Assembly: GCA_013003115.1 (NCBI GenBank)
Contig: JABDLF010000069.1
Span: 1-51,068 of the forward strand
Direction of reading: 5' to 3'
Origin: Gammaproteobacteria bacterium
GTDB taxonomy: Bacteria; Pseudomonadota; Gammaproteobacteria; Steroidobacterales; JABDLF01
Length of the DNA: 51,068 bases
The notes beneath the pieces were generated by a model. That model worked only from the letters and a program-made list of their open reading frames with translations. It ran no database searches and was not told the origin of the DNA. Position numbers and translations under genes: made by a program. Of the stretch, positions 31,502 to 40,800 are shown one piece after another (position 1 is the stretch's first letter; each line of letters starts with the position of its first letter).

Positions 31502-32056
31502 TCAGATGCCTTCGATCTCGCCGCGCGCGATAGAAAGCAGGCTTTTCTTGCCAGCATGGGTGAACACGACCGGTTGATAGAGAATGCGTGTTTCACCCTG
31601 CCGGGCGGCTATGGAAAAGCGCAGAATGCGGACGTTTTCGCCGTCTTGGAAAAGCCATGGCAAATGAAAACCGCTGACGGGAATGGAGCGTGACTGTGCC
31701 AGCCATTTGCCATCATTGAAAACGCCCTGTCCCGGCGCGACCAGGCGCGCCGCAACGATGTCGCTCACGTCGGAAACGGCCACAAGTTCGATGTCAGGAT
31801 TCTTGAGGCCCAGTGTAAAGGTCCAGGTCCACGAAAAGCCCTCGCCGTCTGTATTTTCTGAGAGCAGATAACCGGCCACTTCCACGCTGACCCAGTCGTT
31901 GCTCGCGGGGAGCGGCCCTGCCTCGTCCCACGGATGCGTGATTTCGCTGCCGTCACCGAGTTGCAGCGTGCGGAGGTTGGTGCCAGGCGCGTCCTGCTCA
32001 CCGCAGCCGCCGAGACAAAAGATAAAGACAAACGCGCATGAAAGACGACGAATCAT
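31502..32056 (-). CDS. Hypothetical lipoprotein
   Basis: 184 residues from the ATG at 32056. A lipoprotein signal with lipobox LGGC (Cys near residue 18) is followed by a soluble, mainly beta-strand domain with regular aromatic strands (GFSWTWTFTLGL, FHLPWLF, VRILRFSIAARQGETRILYQPVVF). No family is recognised. It lies 16 nt after the uracil-DNA-glycosylase-like gene on the same strand and is followed by the bidirectional terminator, so it is probably the last gene of that transcript. Confidence 0.72.
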   Translation of the reverse strand: MIRRLSCAFVFIFCLGGCGEQDAPGTNLRTLQLGDGSEITHPWDEAGPLPASNDWVSVEVAGYLLSENTDGEGFSWTWTFTLGLKNPDIELVAVSDVSDIVAARLVAPGQGVFNDGKWLAQSRSIPVSGFHLPWLFQDGENVRILRFSIAARQGETRILYQPVVFTHAGKKSLLSIARGEIEGI

Positions 32057-32072
32057 AGCTGGGGGGGTCAGA

Positions 32073-32669
32073 TTATCTGAGTCCAATTACGCACACGCGT
32101 CGCAGTCTATCACGCAGCACCGAAACCACTTCTCGCTCGAACCAGGGGTTTTTCCTGAGCCACATCTGATTGCGCGGTGACGGGTGAGGGAGCGGCAGGT
32201 AGAGTGGCAAGTACTCGTCGAAGGCCCTGACGGTTTCTGTCAGGTTTTTCTTACTGCTATTGCCGAGATAATAGCGTTGTGCGTACTGGCCGATAAGCAG
32301 CGTAAGTTCAATTTGCGGCAGACTGGCGAGAAGTCTCTCGTGCCACAGCGGTGCGCATTCGGGGCGCGGCGGAAGGTCGCCCGATTTACCTTTTCCCGGG
32401 TAGCAGAAACCCATGGGGATAATCGCAAAGCGCCGCTCGTCATAAAACGTGTCGCTGTCTACGTCCATCCAGGAGCGGAGCCGATCACCGCTCGGATCAT
32501 TCCAGGGAATGCCCGTTGCGTGAACCTTGGTGCCGGGCGCCTGCCCGATGATGAGTATTCGCGCACTGGCATGGGCGCGTAGCACCGGTCGCGGCCCGAG
32601 GGGCAGGTGCGCCTCGCAGTGGCTGCAGGCGCGGATGGTCCCCAGCAGCTCATCGATATCTGTTTTCAT
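32073..32669 (-). CDS. Uracil-DNA-glycosylase family protein
   Basis: 198 residues from the ATG at 32669. It begins with a CSHCEAHLPLGPRPVL element (a CxxC near residue 15), then the UDG-fold motif 1 IIGQAPGTKVHATGIPWNDPSGDRLRSW, and near the C-terminus the motif 2 HPSPRN loop. These are the water-activating and minor-groove loops of the uracil-DNA-glycosylase superfamily. Only two N-terminal cysteines are obvious, so the four-cysteine iron-sulfur site of family 4 enzymes is not evident. It may excise uracil or a related base, or be one of the family members of unproven activity. Confidence 0.83.
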   Translation of the reverse strand: MKTDIDELLGTIRACSHCEAHLPLGPRPVLRAHASARILIIGQAPGTKVHATGIPWNDPSGDRLRSWMDVDSDTFYDERRFAIIPMGFCYPGKGKSGDLPPRPECAPLWHERLLASLPQIELTLLIGQYAQRYYLGNSSKKNLTETVRAFDEYLPLYLPLPHPSPRNQMWLRKNPWFEREVVSVLRDRLRRVCVIGLR

Positions 32670-32811
32670 TGAGACTGAGACTGCGCGTTGTGTTTTTCCG
32701 GCGACACAAAATCTGCTGCTTGCCTGTATCCCCCACGACACATCTTTATTTTAATCGAAACATGTCGCGATCATTGACCGCTTTTCTTATGTGGCCTCAG
32801 CAACGCTGATC

Positions 32812-33651
32812 TCAGCTGCCGAAAGTATCGCAGGCATTGGCGTCGCCGCTGTCGAGTCCACGGCGAAACCAGCTCATGCGCTGCTGCGAGGTGCCGTGAG
32901 TGAAAGCTTCGGGTGTCACCCGTCGACCCGCCTGCCGCTGCAAATGATCATCGCCGACTGCCGCCGCCGCACGCAGGCCCTCCTCGACGTCTCCGGGCTC
33001 CAGAATCTGTCGCTGGCGATTGGCATGGTGCGCCCAAACGCCCGAAAAGCAGTCGGCCTGCAGTTCCATCTTGACCTGCAGCGCATTTGCGTCAGCCTTG
33101 CTGAGACGCTGTTTGGTGGACTGCACCTGGCGGGCTACGCCAGTCAGATTCTGTATGTGGTGGCCGACCTCGTGGGCAATGACGTAGGCCACGGCGAAAT
33201 CGCCGGCCGCCCCCATGCGCTGCAACTCGCCAAGAAAGCTGAGGTCGAGATAGAGCTTGTCGTCACCCGGGCAATAAAACGGCCCCGCAGCGGCTGAACC
33301 AAAGCCGCAGGCAGACTGCACTTGATCTGTATAAAGTACCAGCGTCGGCACTTTGTACTGGCCGCCTGCCTGTCGAAATATCTGCCCCCAGGTGTCCTCA
33401 GTATCTGCGAGCACCACAGAAACAAAGTCTGCAGCCTGTTCTTCTGCGGCCGAGCGCTGCGGGGCAGGTCCCGACGATTGTTGCACGCCGCCCCCTACTT
33501 GCTGAATGACTTCGGCCGGATCCTGGCCGAGCACGAACACGGCAATAAGCGCCATGATGATGGCGCCGCCACCAATACTGGCACCCGCCCGCATGGGCCG
33601 GCCGCGACGATCTTCTACGTTGGTACTTCTTCGTCCTTTCTTCCAGCGCAT
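32812..33651 (-). CDS. ypfJ: YpfJ-type neutral zinc metallopeptidase
   Basis: 279 residues from the ATG at 33651, close to E. coli YpfJ (287). The N-terminus MRWKKGRRSTNVEDRRG is typical of the family. One transmembrane helix (about 23-43) is followed by an extracytoplasmic domain with CGFGSAAAGPFYCPGDDKLYLDLSF, the zinc motif HEVGH at 160-164 and ELQADCFSGVWAHHA. The His-Glu-His arrangement supports metalloprotease activity, but no substrate is known for this family. It is divergent from the 2-hydroxyacid dehydrogenase gene. Confidence 0.93.
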   Translation of the reverse strand: MRWKKGRRSTNVEDRRGRPMRAGASIGGGAIIMALIAVFVLGQDPAEVIQQVGGGVQQSSGPAPQRSAAEEQAADFVSVVLADTEDTWGQIFRQAGGQYKVPTLVLYTDQVQSACGFGSAAAGPFYCPGDDKLYLDLSFLGELQRMGAAGDFAVAYVIAHEVGHHIQNLTGVARQVQSTKQRLSKADANALQVKMELQADCFSGVWAHHANRQRQILEPGDVEEGLRAAAAVGDDHLQRQAGRRVTPEAFTHGTSQQRMSWFRRGLDSGDANACDTFGS

Positions 33652-33850
33652 TCTCTGCCCCCTTTTTGCTGCAAACAGTTTACCTTCCAGGATCGACGGT
33701 CGGCGTAAATTTTTGTTGAAGCTGTGGGTTGCCCGGCGCAATCATGCCTCGTGAACGCCGCAGAGCATGCTGAGCTATTCAGGAGATTTTCGGTATCGCG
33801 TATAGTGAATACTCAGTTTAAGGGCATTAATTAAAACAAGGATCCGGTCG

Positions 33851-34807
33851 ATGCGCGGTGTGTTTCTGGATTTTGCAACGATCAGCAACAATGACGTTGA
33901 TACCACCCGGCTTGACGCGGCGCTGCCGACTCTTGAGTATCATGCCGTCACGCGTGCCGGCGACCTCGCCGAGCGGGTAAAAAGCGCTGAAGTAATACTC
34001 ACTAACAAGATCGCGCTGGGTGAAGAGGTCTTCGCGGCGGCCCCCGATCTCGATCTGATCGTGCTGGCGGCTACGGGCACAAATAATGTCGACCTTGAGG
34101 CTGCAAAGGAAAATGGCATTGCCGTCTACAATATCCGCGACTATTGCACCTCGTCGGTGGTTCAGCATGTCTATGCGCTGATCCTCGCTCTCACGCGTCA
34201 CGTGCGCGCGTATCAACGCCTGCTTGAAACGAGTGCGTGGAGCAACAGCCCGCAGTTTTGCATGCTCGACTACCCGATTCGCGAGCTTGACGGCAAGACG
34301 CTCGGAGTAGTCGGCTACGGTGCGCTGGGCAAAGCCGTGGCTGATGTAGCCAAAGCTTTCGGCCTCCGCGTTGTTGTTGCAAGGCGACCGGGCGAGCAGG
34401 ACGCTCGCGATGACAGGGTGAGCCTGGAGGACTTGCTGGGAGAAGCGGATATCGTGTCATTACACTGCCCGCTGACGCCGGCCACGGAAAAGCTCATAGG
34501 CCAGGCCGAACTTGATCTCATGAAAGAAGATGCGCTTTTGATAAATACCGCGCGCGGAGCGCTGGTGGATGAAGAGGCATTGGCCATGGCCCTGCGCTCC
34601 GGGCGACTGGGGGGCGCTGGGATCGATGTCCTCAGCGAGGAGCCACCGGCCCACGGAAACCCGCTGCTGACAGGTCGCATCCCAAATCTGATTGTGACGC
34701 CGCACGTCGCCTGGGCGGCGCGCGAGGCAAGACAGCGTGCGGTTGATGCCATGGCGAGGAATATTGAGGCCTTCTCACAGGGCAATGACACCAACCGAGT
34801 GGCCTGA
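33851..34807 (+). CDS. D-2-hydroxyacid dehydrogenase (glycerate/hydroxypyruvate dehydrogenase-like)
   Basis: 318 residues. The substrate domain (about 1-98 and 290-318) flanks a Rossmann domain with GVVGYGALG for NAD(P)H. Catalytic residues of the family are visible: Arg in NTARGALVDEEAL, Glu in DVLSEEPP, and His in TPHVAWAA. The length and FLDFATI/LDLIVLAATGTNNVDLEAA pattern resemble hydroxypyruvate/glycerate dehydrogenases (HprA). It reduces a 2-oxo acid to a D-2-hydroxy acid. It is 12 nt upstream of the photolyase gene, likely one operon. A TATAGT at 33801-33806 could be its -10 element, with a poor -35. Confidence 0.9.
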   Translation: MRGVFLDFATISNNDVDTTRLDAALPTLEYHAVTRAGDLAERVKSAEVILTNKIALGEEVFAAAPDLDLIVLAATGTNNVDLEAAKENGIAVYNIRDYCTSSVVQHVYALILALTRHVRAYQRLLETSAWSNSPQFCMLDYPIRELDGKTLGVVGYGALGKAVADVAKAFGLRVVVARRPGEQDARDDRVSLEDLLGEADIVSLHCPLTPATEKLIGQAELDLMKEDALLINTARGALVDEEALAMALRSGRLGGAGIDVLSEEPPAHGNPLLTGRIPNLIVTPHVAWAAREARQRAVDAMARNIEAFSQGNDTNRVA

Positions 34808-34819
34808 GGAATCTTCGCG

Positions 34820-36256
34820 ATGAACAAAGCTATCGTCTGGTTTCGGCGTGATCTGCGCATTGGCGACAATCCCGCGCTACGCCATGCCGTGGACAATTTT
34901 GACCAGGTGCTGCTCGTATATGTCCACGCGCCCGGCGAGGAGGGCGACTGGGCACCGGGTGCCGCAAGCCGCTGGTGGCTGCATCACAGCCTGACGGCGC
35001 ATGACAGCAAGCTGCGGGAGCGTGGCGGCAAGCTGGTCGTTCGCAAGGGCGAGAGCCTTAAAACCCTCACGCAGCTGGCAAAGGAATTCAGTGCCGATGC
35101 CATTTTCTGGAACCGGCTCTATGACCCCGCCACAACAAAGCGCGACAAAAAAGTAAAAAAGAGTCTTGAAGACGCCGGTATTGAGGCCAGAAGTTTTCAG
35201 GCGAACCTGCTGTTTGAACCGTGGACCATCAGCACCAGGGAAGACAATCCTTACAGGGTCTTCACGCCTTTCTGGAAGGCCTGCCTGCAGCGGGCGGAGC
35301 CGGACGAATCGCTGGCCTCTGTGCGTGCATTGCGCGAGCCGTCTGAGTATCCGGCGTCAATAAAAATTGCCGAGCTCGAACTGCTGCCGGTGATCGACTG
35401 GGACGAAGGCATGGAAGCGCAGTGGACGCCCGGCGAGGACGGTGCTGGCGATCGTCTCGACCGCTTTCTGGAAAAAGCGGTCGATGATTACGATTCTGCC
35501 CGCGACCTTCCTGCTGTTGAAGGCGTGTCGAGACTTTCACCGCACCTGCATTTCGGAGAAATTTCTCCACGACAGATCTGGCACGCGGTAAAAGGCATGA
35601 GTACGGCGGCGCGTTCGGAGAAAGGCGCTGCAACGTTTTTGAAAGAAATAGGCTGGCGCGAGTTTGCCCATCATGTGCTTTATCACTTTCCCAAAACGCC
35701 CGATGAGCCCCTTTACGAAAAGTATGCGGCATTTCCCTGGCGCGAGCGTCACGGCAAACTGCTCAAGGCCTGGCAAAAAGGACAGACCGGGTTTCCCATC
35801 GTCGATGCAGGTATGCGCCAGCTGTGGACCACTGGCTGGATGCACAATCGCGTGCGCATGATCGTCGCGTCCCTGTTGGTTAAGAACCTGAGGATTCCCT
35901 GGCAGAAGGGTGCCAGTTGGTTCTGGGACACCCTCGTTGATGCGGATCTCGCCAGCAATACGCTGGGCTGGCAGTGGTCGGCGGGCTGCGGCGCCGACGC
36001 GGCACCCTATTTCCGCATCTTCAACCCGGTTACACAAAGCACGCGATTCGACGCTGCCGGTGAGTATCTTCGCAAGTGGGTGCCCGAGATCGCGGCACTG
36101 CCGGACAAATGGCTACACGAACCATGGAACGCGCCTGAGGACGTTTGCGAGGAGGCGGGATTCAGGTCGGGCAGGGACTACCCTGAGCCAATCGTTGATC
36201 TGAAAGAAAGCCGCGAGGATGCGCTGGCGGCGCTCAAGGCCATCAAAGGTTCATAA
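34820..36256 (+). CDS. phrB: Deoxyribodipyrimidine photolyase (class I CPD photolyase)
   Basis: 478 residues, near E. coli PhrB (472). It uses blue light to split cyclobutane pyrimidine dimers. The N-terminal antenna-binding Rossmann domain begins IVWFRRDLRIGDNPAL. The C-terminal FAD domain has LSPHLHFGEISPRQIWH, IGWREFAHHVLYHFP, FPIVDAGMRQLWTTGWMHNRVRM and WFWDTLVDADLASNTLGWQWSAGCGADAAPYFRIFNP, the last carrying the tryptophan electron-transfer chain and flavin contacts. It follows the 2-hydroxyacid dehydrogenase by 12 nt and overlaps the convergent Nudix gene by 14 bp. The antenna type cannot be read. Confidence 0.96.
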   Translation: MNKAIVWFRRDLRIGDNPALRHAVDNFDQVLLVYVHAPGEEGDWAPGAASRWWLHHSLTAHDSKLRERGGKLVVRKGESLKTLTQLAKEFSADAIFWNRLYDPATTKRDKKVKKSLEDAGIEARSFQANLLFEPWTISTREDNPYRVFTPFWKACLQRAEPDESLASVRALREPSEYPASIKIAELELLPVIDWDEGMEAQWTPGEDGAGDRLDRFLEKAVDDYDSARDLPAVEGVSRLSPHLHFGEISPRQIWHAVKGMSTAARSEKGAATFLKEIGWREFAHHVLYHFPKTPDEPLYEKYAAFPWRERHGKLLKAWQKGQTGFPIVDAGMRQLWTTGWMHNRVRMIVASLLVKNLRIPWQKGASWFWDTLVDADLASNTLGWQWSAGCGADAAPYFRIFNPVTQSTRFDAAGEYLRKWVPEIAALPDKWLHEPWNAPEDVCEEAGFRSGRDYPEPIVDLKESREDALAALKAIKGS

Positions 36257-36674
36257 CGTTGGCCGCCCACTGAAGAACCGGGCGCACCCGTGGAGACGTC
36301 AGCCGTATTGCCTCGTCGTAGTCCACCCACCGGTACTCGCTGTGCTCGGCCCTGCCCAGTTCCGGATTAACGGGCAATTCAATATTCGCGCAGAAGGTGC
36401 GTGCGATGTAATAGCGTGCCGTTTTGCCGCGCGAGTAAGGCCCGGTTTCGATAAAGGTCTCACCCCAGGCGAACTCGAGGTCACAGAGCGTGGTTTCTTC
36501 CTCAATCTCTCGCTGCGCAGCAGCCAGCGGCTCTTCGCCGTCTTCGACGATGCCTTTGGGAAAATCCCAGTGATCAAATGCACGCAACAACAGAAACCGC
36601 AGGCCTCCTCCGGATTCGCGCACGACGACTGCGCCGGAAGAAAGCCGTTTGCCAGTTTTGCGCTGTTGTGCCAT
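36243..36674 (-). CDS. Nudix hydrolase (bis(5'-nucleosyl)-tetraphosphatase-like)
   Basis: 143 residues from the ATG at 36674. The Nudix box spans 41-63, with G41, E47, R55, E56, E59 and E60 in place for magnesium binding and hydrolysis; the late Gly of the consensus is Thr62. DHWDFPKGIVEDGE is characteristic of asymmetric diadenosine-tetraphosphate hydrolases that cleave Ap4A to ATP and AMP. The size fits this group. Another nucleoside-diphosphate substrate is possible. The gene overlaps the convergent photolyase 3' end by 14 bp. Confidence 0.87.
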   Translation of the reverse strand: MAQQRKTGKRLSSGAVVVRESGGGLRFLLLRAFDHWDFPKGIVEDGEEPLAAAQREIEEETTLCDLEFAWGETFIETGPYSRGKTARYYIARTFCANIELPVNPELGRAEHSEYRWVDYDEAIRLTSPRVRPVLQWAANVMNL

Positions 36675-36823
36675 AGGAGAAGTATGTCCTGCTGTCGTAA
36701 GTGTGGCAACGTGAGCGACCTGATTGCGCCATCCCCGTGCAATATTTCGCAATCGAGTCGAAAAAACAATACCGTTTTACACGTACTCGGCGTTACGCCC
36801 CAGGGGCGCTCGAGGTGCTTAAG

Positions 36824-39331
36824 TCAGGTCTTTCTCAGCACCGTGACCGGTGACTGTGAGACAGCATTTCGAGTTGCCAGCGTGCCGCTGATGCCGACCA
36901 GCAGTATGCCCGCCACGATGCCGGTCAGCCAAACAGCCGGATTGATATTGAGGGGCAGATCGAAAACCTGCGTGGCGAGCAACGCACCACAAAGGCTCGC
37001 ACCGAAGGCACCCAGGGCGCCTGCAAGCATACCGAGCATTATGAACTCGCTGGCCAGTCCCGCGAAAACCACAGACTTGCGCGCGCCGAATGTGCGTAGC
37101 ATGGCTGCCTCATAGCGGCGCTCGTCGCGAGTAGTCTGGATTGCGGCCATGAGCACCATCAGGCCTGCCAGCAAGGTAAAAGCGAATACGTACTTGACGG
37201 CGAGGGCAGCCTTATCGATCACGCTGCGCACCTGGTTCAGAATCGCCGCCATGTCGATTGAGGTAACACTGGGGAAGCGCTTGATCATGCTGAGCAGCAC
37301 CGGTCTCTGTGACTCATCGATGTAAATGCTGGAGATAAAAGTTGCCGGGAAACCTTCGAGGGTCGATGGTGTGAAGAGCATAAAGAAATTCGGCTGAAAG
37401 CTGTCCCAGTCTACGCTGCGCAGGCTGCTCACCGTTGCCGTCAGGGTTTCACCGGCAATATCGAAAGTCAGGCTGTCACCAACGGCAATACCGAGGGACT
37501 CCGCAAACTCTTCTTCCACCGACACCTCCGGGGCAGTAGCTTCAGGGCGCCAGAATTGGCCCGCCGTGACCTTGTTGGCCAGCGGCAGCCTGGCGCTGTA
37601 GCTCAGGTTGGCCTCGCGATTCACGAAGCGTTCAGCGCGGCTGCCTTCTTCATACTGCCCGTCAACCGGGACGTCGTTGAGCGCTCTCAGCCTCGCCCGA
37701 ACCAGGGGTACGAGCTCCGGAACCGGCACGTTTTGCTCGATGAAAAACTCTCGCAGTGCGTCAGTCTCATCAGGCTGAATGTTTATGAGAAAGTGGTTGG
37801 GCGCTTTCTCCGGCAGCGTTGCCTGCCAGCCTTCGAGCAAGTCGTTGCGCACGATTCCAAGCAGCAGCAGGACCATGAGGCTGAGACCGAAGGCAGTCAC
37901 CTGCACGACGCTGTCCCGGCCGCGGCGGGCAATATTTGCGAGTCCGTAGCGCCACGAAACGCCGACTCGCCCGCGAAGTCGGCCGGTAAGGCTCACAAGC
38001 CCCCAGCCGGCAAGCATCAGCAGCAGAGTCGTCATGGCCGCGCCAAGCCCGATCCATAGCATCAGCGATACGTTGCGAACCAGCCAGGCGAGCAGTGCGC
38101 CCAGCGCCAGCAATGCGCCGGCGTAGAGCAGCAGATTACTTACCGGCGGCGGCGCAAGGTCGTGGCGCAGCACGCGCGCGGGTGGCGTTCGACGCAACTG
38201 CAGCAGCGACGGCAGCGCGAAACCGGTGAGCAGCAGCAGGGCGGTGGCGAAACCCAGCGCGGCCGGCTGCGGCCCGGCTGACGGCAGCTCGCTGGCCACG
38301 AGGTCACCGACAAGACTTACCAGGGCGGCCTGCGCAAGATATCCAAGAAGACTGCCAAGCGTGGCCGCGAGGATCGCCAGCATCGCGAGTTGTGCAAGAT
38401 TCAGCCGGAGGATGTCGCGCTGTTTTGCGCCCAGGCATTTCATCAGGGCGGCAAGATCAAGGTGCCGCGCCACGTAGTGACGCGCAGACATGGCGATGGC
38501 AACACCCGATAGCAGCACAGCAACAATGGCCGCGAGCCCGAGAAAGCGACGAGCCCGGTCCAGCGCACGACGAATCTCCGGCTGCGCATCGTCAAGCGAG
38601 AGCAGCCGCTGGCCCTCGCTGAGCTGCGGCTTTATCCAGTCCCTGAACTGCTGCACGTCGCTTCGGTCGCCGGCAAAAAGGAACTGGTAAGACACGCGAC
38701 TGCCCGGCTGTACGAGTTCCGTGGCAGGCACGTCGTCGATATTGATCAGCAAGGTCGGAGCGAGATCGACAAATCGCCAGCCACGATCCGGCACATGATC
38801 CAGCAGTCTGCTAACGCTGATGTCGGCTGCACCAACGCTCAGGCGTGCGCCGGGCGCTGCATCGAGGCGTGCGAGCAGGCGCGGGTCCGCCCAGGCTTCG
38901 GTGCTGCGCGGCACTGTGTCTGCAACCCCCGCCGGCGCGAAAAAATCATCACGCACACGAAGCTCACCGCGCAGAGGGTAGCGTTCACTGACCGCGCGTA
39001 CTTCGACCAGCGTGCTGGACTCGCCGAAAAGCACGACGCTGGGGAAGGACATCGTTTGCGCGCTATCGAGACCGAATTCCGCAGCAGCCGCAAGCCAGGC
39101 TTCGTCGAGTTCGCGGCGCGAGCTTACGACGAGATCGGCTGCGAGGACGCCGGAGGCCTCGCGGTCCATTGCCTGGCCCACGCGATCGGTAAAAAAGCCA
39201 ATGGCGGTCATGGCCGCGACGGCAACGACGAGCGCGATGGACAGGATGCCGAGCTCTCCTGAGAGCCAGTCGCGGCTGAGTCCGCGCAGGGCCAGCCGCC
39301 AGCTACGCAAGGCGCGCACCCTGCGTGTCAA
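36824..39331 (-). CDS. ybbP: FtsX-like ABC permease, YbbP-like
   Basis: 835 residues if translation starts at the TTG at 39331; a GTG at 39319 or TTG at 39310 is also possible, and all overlap the ybbA stop. One N-terminal transmembrane helix precedes a periplasmic MacB-PCD-like domain (about 55-255). Two FtsX-type four-helix blocks follow (about 258-465, and the C-terminal block about 715-830), separated by a second periplasmic region, as in E. coli YbbP (804). It forms a mechanotransmission-type ABC complex with YbbA and acts on envelope lipids or lipoproteins; the substrate is not established. It is co-transcribed with ybbA. Confidence 0.9.
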   Translation of the reverse strand: MTRRVRALRSWRLALRGLSRDWLSGELGILSIALVVAVAAMTAIGFFTDRVGQAMDREASGVLAADLVVSSRRELDEAWLAAAAEFGLDSAQTMSFPSVVLFGESSTLVEVRAVSERYPLRGELRVRDDFFAPAGVADTVPRSTEAWADPRLLARLDAAPGARLSVGAADISVSRLLDHVPDRGWRFVDLAPTLLINIDDVPATELVQPGSRVSYQFLFAGDRSDVQQFRDWIKPQLSEGQRLLSLDDAQPEIRRALDRARRFLGLAAIVAVLLSGVAIAMSARHYVARHLDLAALMKCLGAKQRDILRLNLAQLAMLAILAATLGSLLGYLAQAALVSLVGDLVASELPSAGPQPAALGFATALLLLTGFALPSLLQLRRTPPARVLRHDLAPPPVSNLLLYAGALLALGALLAWLVRNVSLMLWIGLGAAMTTLLLMLAGWGLVSLTGRLRGRVGVSWRYGLANIARRGRDSVVQVTAFGLSLMVLLLLGIVRNDLLEGWQATLPEKAPNHFLINIQPDETDALREFFIEQNVPVPELVPLVRARLRALNDVPVDGQYEEGSRAERFVNREANLSYSARLPLANKVTAGQFWRPEATAPEVSVEEEFAESLGIAVGDSLTFDIAGETLTATVSSLRSVDWDSFQPNFFMLFTPSTLEGFPATFISSIYIDESQRPVLLSMIKRFPSVTSIDMAAILNQVRSVIDKAALAVKYVFAFTLLAGLMVLMAAIQTTRDERRYEAAMLRTFGARKSVVFAGLASEFIMLGMLAGALGAFGASLCGALLATQVFDLPLNINPAVWLTGIVAGILLVGISGTLATRNAVSQSPVTVLRKT

Positions 39332-40010
39332 CCAGCTGCCCCGCGTCCATGCTGATCACGCGGTCGCAGCGTCCTGCCAGCGCCTCGTCATGGGTCACCA
39401 TCACGAGCGTCGTCTCGCGCCTGGCGTTCAGCGAAAACATAAGGTCGATGATGGTTTTGCCGGTGCGGGTGTCGAGGTTGCCGGTAGGCTCATCGGCAAA
39501 CAGCACAGCGGGCTCCGTCACGAACGCTCGCGCAATCGCGACGCGCTGCTTTTCGCCGCCGGAGAGCTGGCGCGGATAGTGCCGGCGACGCGGCAGCAGC
39601 CCGACCTGTTCCAGCACTGCATCAGCGCTTTCACGCGCGTCACCGCGCCCCGAAAGCTCGAGCGGCAGCATCACGTTTTCCAGCGCAGTGAGCGAAGCGA
39701 TCAGGTGAAACGACTGGAATACGAAGCCCACTCGCCGCGCGCGCAGTTCGGCCCGACCGTCCTCATCAAGGGCCGTCAGTTCCTCGCCGCCCAGCCAGAT
39801 CTGGCCGGAAGACGGTTCGTCAAGGCCGGCCAGAAGCGCAAGCAAGGTAGACTTGCCGGCGCCGGAGGGCCCGACAACCGCGACGCTTTCACCTGCCTTA
39901 ACCTCAAGGCTGATATCCCGCAAGATGGTAAGTTCGCCTTCCGGGCTCGTTACACGCTTGTACACATTTTTTGCACGGAGAACCGCGTTGCGATCGTTAT
40001 TTTCAAACAC
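39303..40010 (-). CDS. ybbA: ABC transporter ATP-binding protein, YbbA-like
   Basis: 235 residues from the GTG at 40010; an upstream ATG at 40058 would extend further into the divergent tesA. Walker A is VGPSGAGKS, the Q-loop is VGFVFQSFHLI, the signature is LSGGEKQRVAIARA, and Walker B is LFADEPTGNLD with the switch His in MVTHD. It is a LolD/MacB-type ATPase and has close sequence parallels to E. coli YbbA (ARRVGFVFQSF, LENVMLPLEL, VLFADEPTGNLD). It powers YbbP. Its proposed start lies inside the first codons of tesA on the opposite strand (23 bp overlap). Confidence 0.93.
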   Translation of the reverse strand: MFENNDRNAVLRAKNVYKRVTSPEGELTILRDISLEVKAGESVAVVGPSGAGKSTLLALLAGLDEPSSGQIWLGGEELTALDEDGRAELRARRVGFVFQSFHLIASLTALENVMLPLELSGRGDARESADAVLEQVGLLPRRRHYPRQLSGGEKQRVAIARAFVTEPAVLFADEPTGNLDTRTGKTIIDLMFSLNARRETTLVMVTHDEALAGRCDRVISMDAGQLVDTQGARLA

Positions 40011-40650
40011 TTGTCTGATAGTCCTGCTTGTCTGTGCTTTCCTGCCTGCTTCGTCCAAGGCGGCTGAAGAGCGAAAAATCCTCGTGGTCGGCGATAGCCT
40101 GAGCGCCGGCTATGGCCTGGCGGCGGACGAGGGCTGGGTTGCCCTGCTGGCCGAGCGCCTGCGCGAGCAAGGGTATGGCTATGTCGTCGTAAACGCCAGT
40201 ATCACGGGGGACACGACGCGAGGCGGCCTCGCGCGCCTGCCGGGAGCGCTGGATCGCCATGCCCCGGATCTTGTCATCATCGAGCTGGGCGGCAACGACG
40301 GCCTGCGCGGTATCCCGATCGAGGAATTGCGCTCTAACCTCAAGCGTATGATAACCATGGCGCGTGAAGCCGGCGCGAAGGTACTGCTTGTCAGCATGCG
40401 TATACCCCCCAACTATGGGCCCGGGTACGCGAGGAAGTTCGAGGAGAGCTTCGGCGCCCTCGCCAGAGAGCTGGAAATCGGCCTTGCGCCATTCCTGCTG
40501 GACAATGTGGCGCTGGACGACGGCCTGATGCAGGCGGACGGGATTCATCCTAACGCCAGGGCTCAGCCCGTTATGCTTGCCAACATATGGCCTGCTATCC
40601 AGCCCATGCTTTACGCCGCTGCCTGCCATTACACAGAAAAAACGCTTTGA
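39988..40650 (+). CDS. tesA: Periplasmic acyl-CoA thioesterase I / arylesterase (GDSL family)
   Basis: 220 residues from a TTG at 39988 with GGAG seven nt upstream; the frame is open to 39853 but that part is a shadow of ybbA. A signal peptide (about 2-26, SLFSNTCLIVLLVCAFLPASSKA) is followed by the SGNH hydrolase blocks: VVGDSLSAGYGL (nucleophile Ser), NASITGDTT, ELGGNDGLRG and DGIHPNARAQ (Asp and His). It hydrolyses acyl-CoA and esters and is exported. E. coli TesA is 208 residues and is also divergent from ybbA. The choice of TTG rests on the ribosome-binding site and the signal peptide. Confidence 0.93.
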   Translation: MRSLFSNTCLIVLLVCAFLPASSKAAEERKILVVGDSLSAGYGLAADEGWVALLAERLREQGYGYVVVNASITGDTTRGGLARLPGALDRHAPDLVIIELGGNDGLRGIPIEELRSNLKRMITMAREAGAKVLLVSMRIPPNYGPGYARKFEESFGALARELEIGLAPFLLDNVALDDGLMQADGIHPNARAQPVMLANIWPAIQPMLYAAACHYTEKTL

Positions 40651-40800
40651 AAAACAAAGCTGCGCGGCAGCAAGCCTCGTATGGCGACCTTGCTGTAATA
40701 TATAGACCAATATCGCGGTGCCATTTAAGACAAATTAATTAACCGGGGCCCGGCAGGAATTTGCGCCACCCGGTGTGCCGCGCAATGGGGAGAGAAAAGA

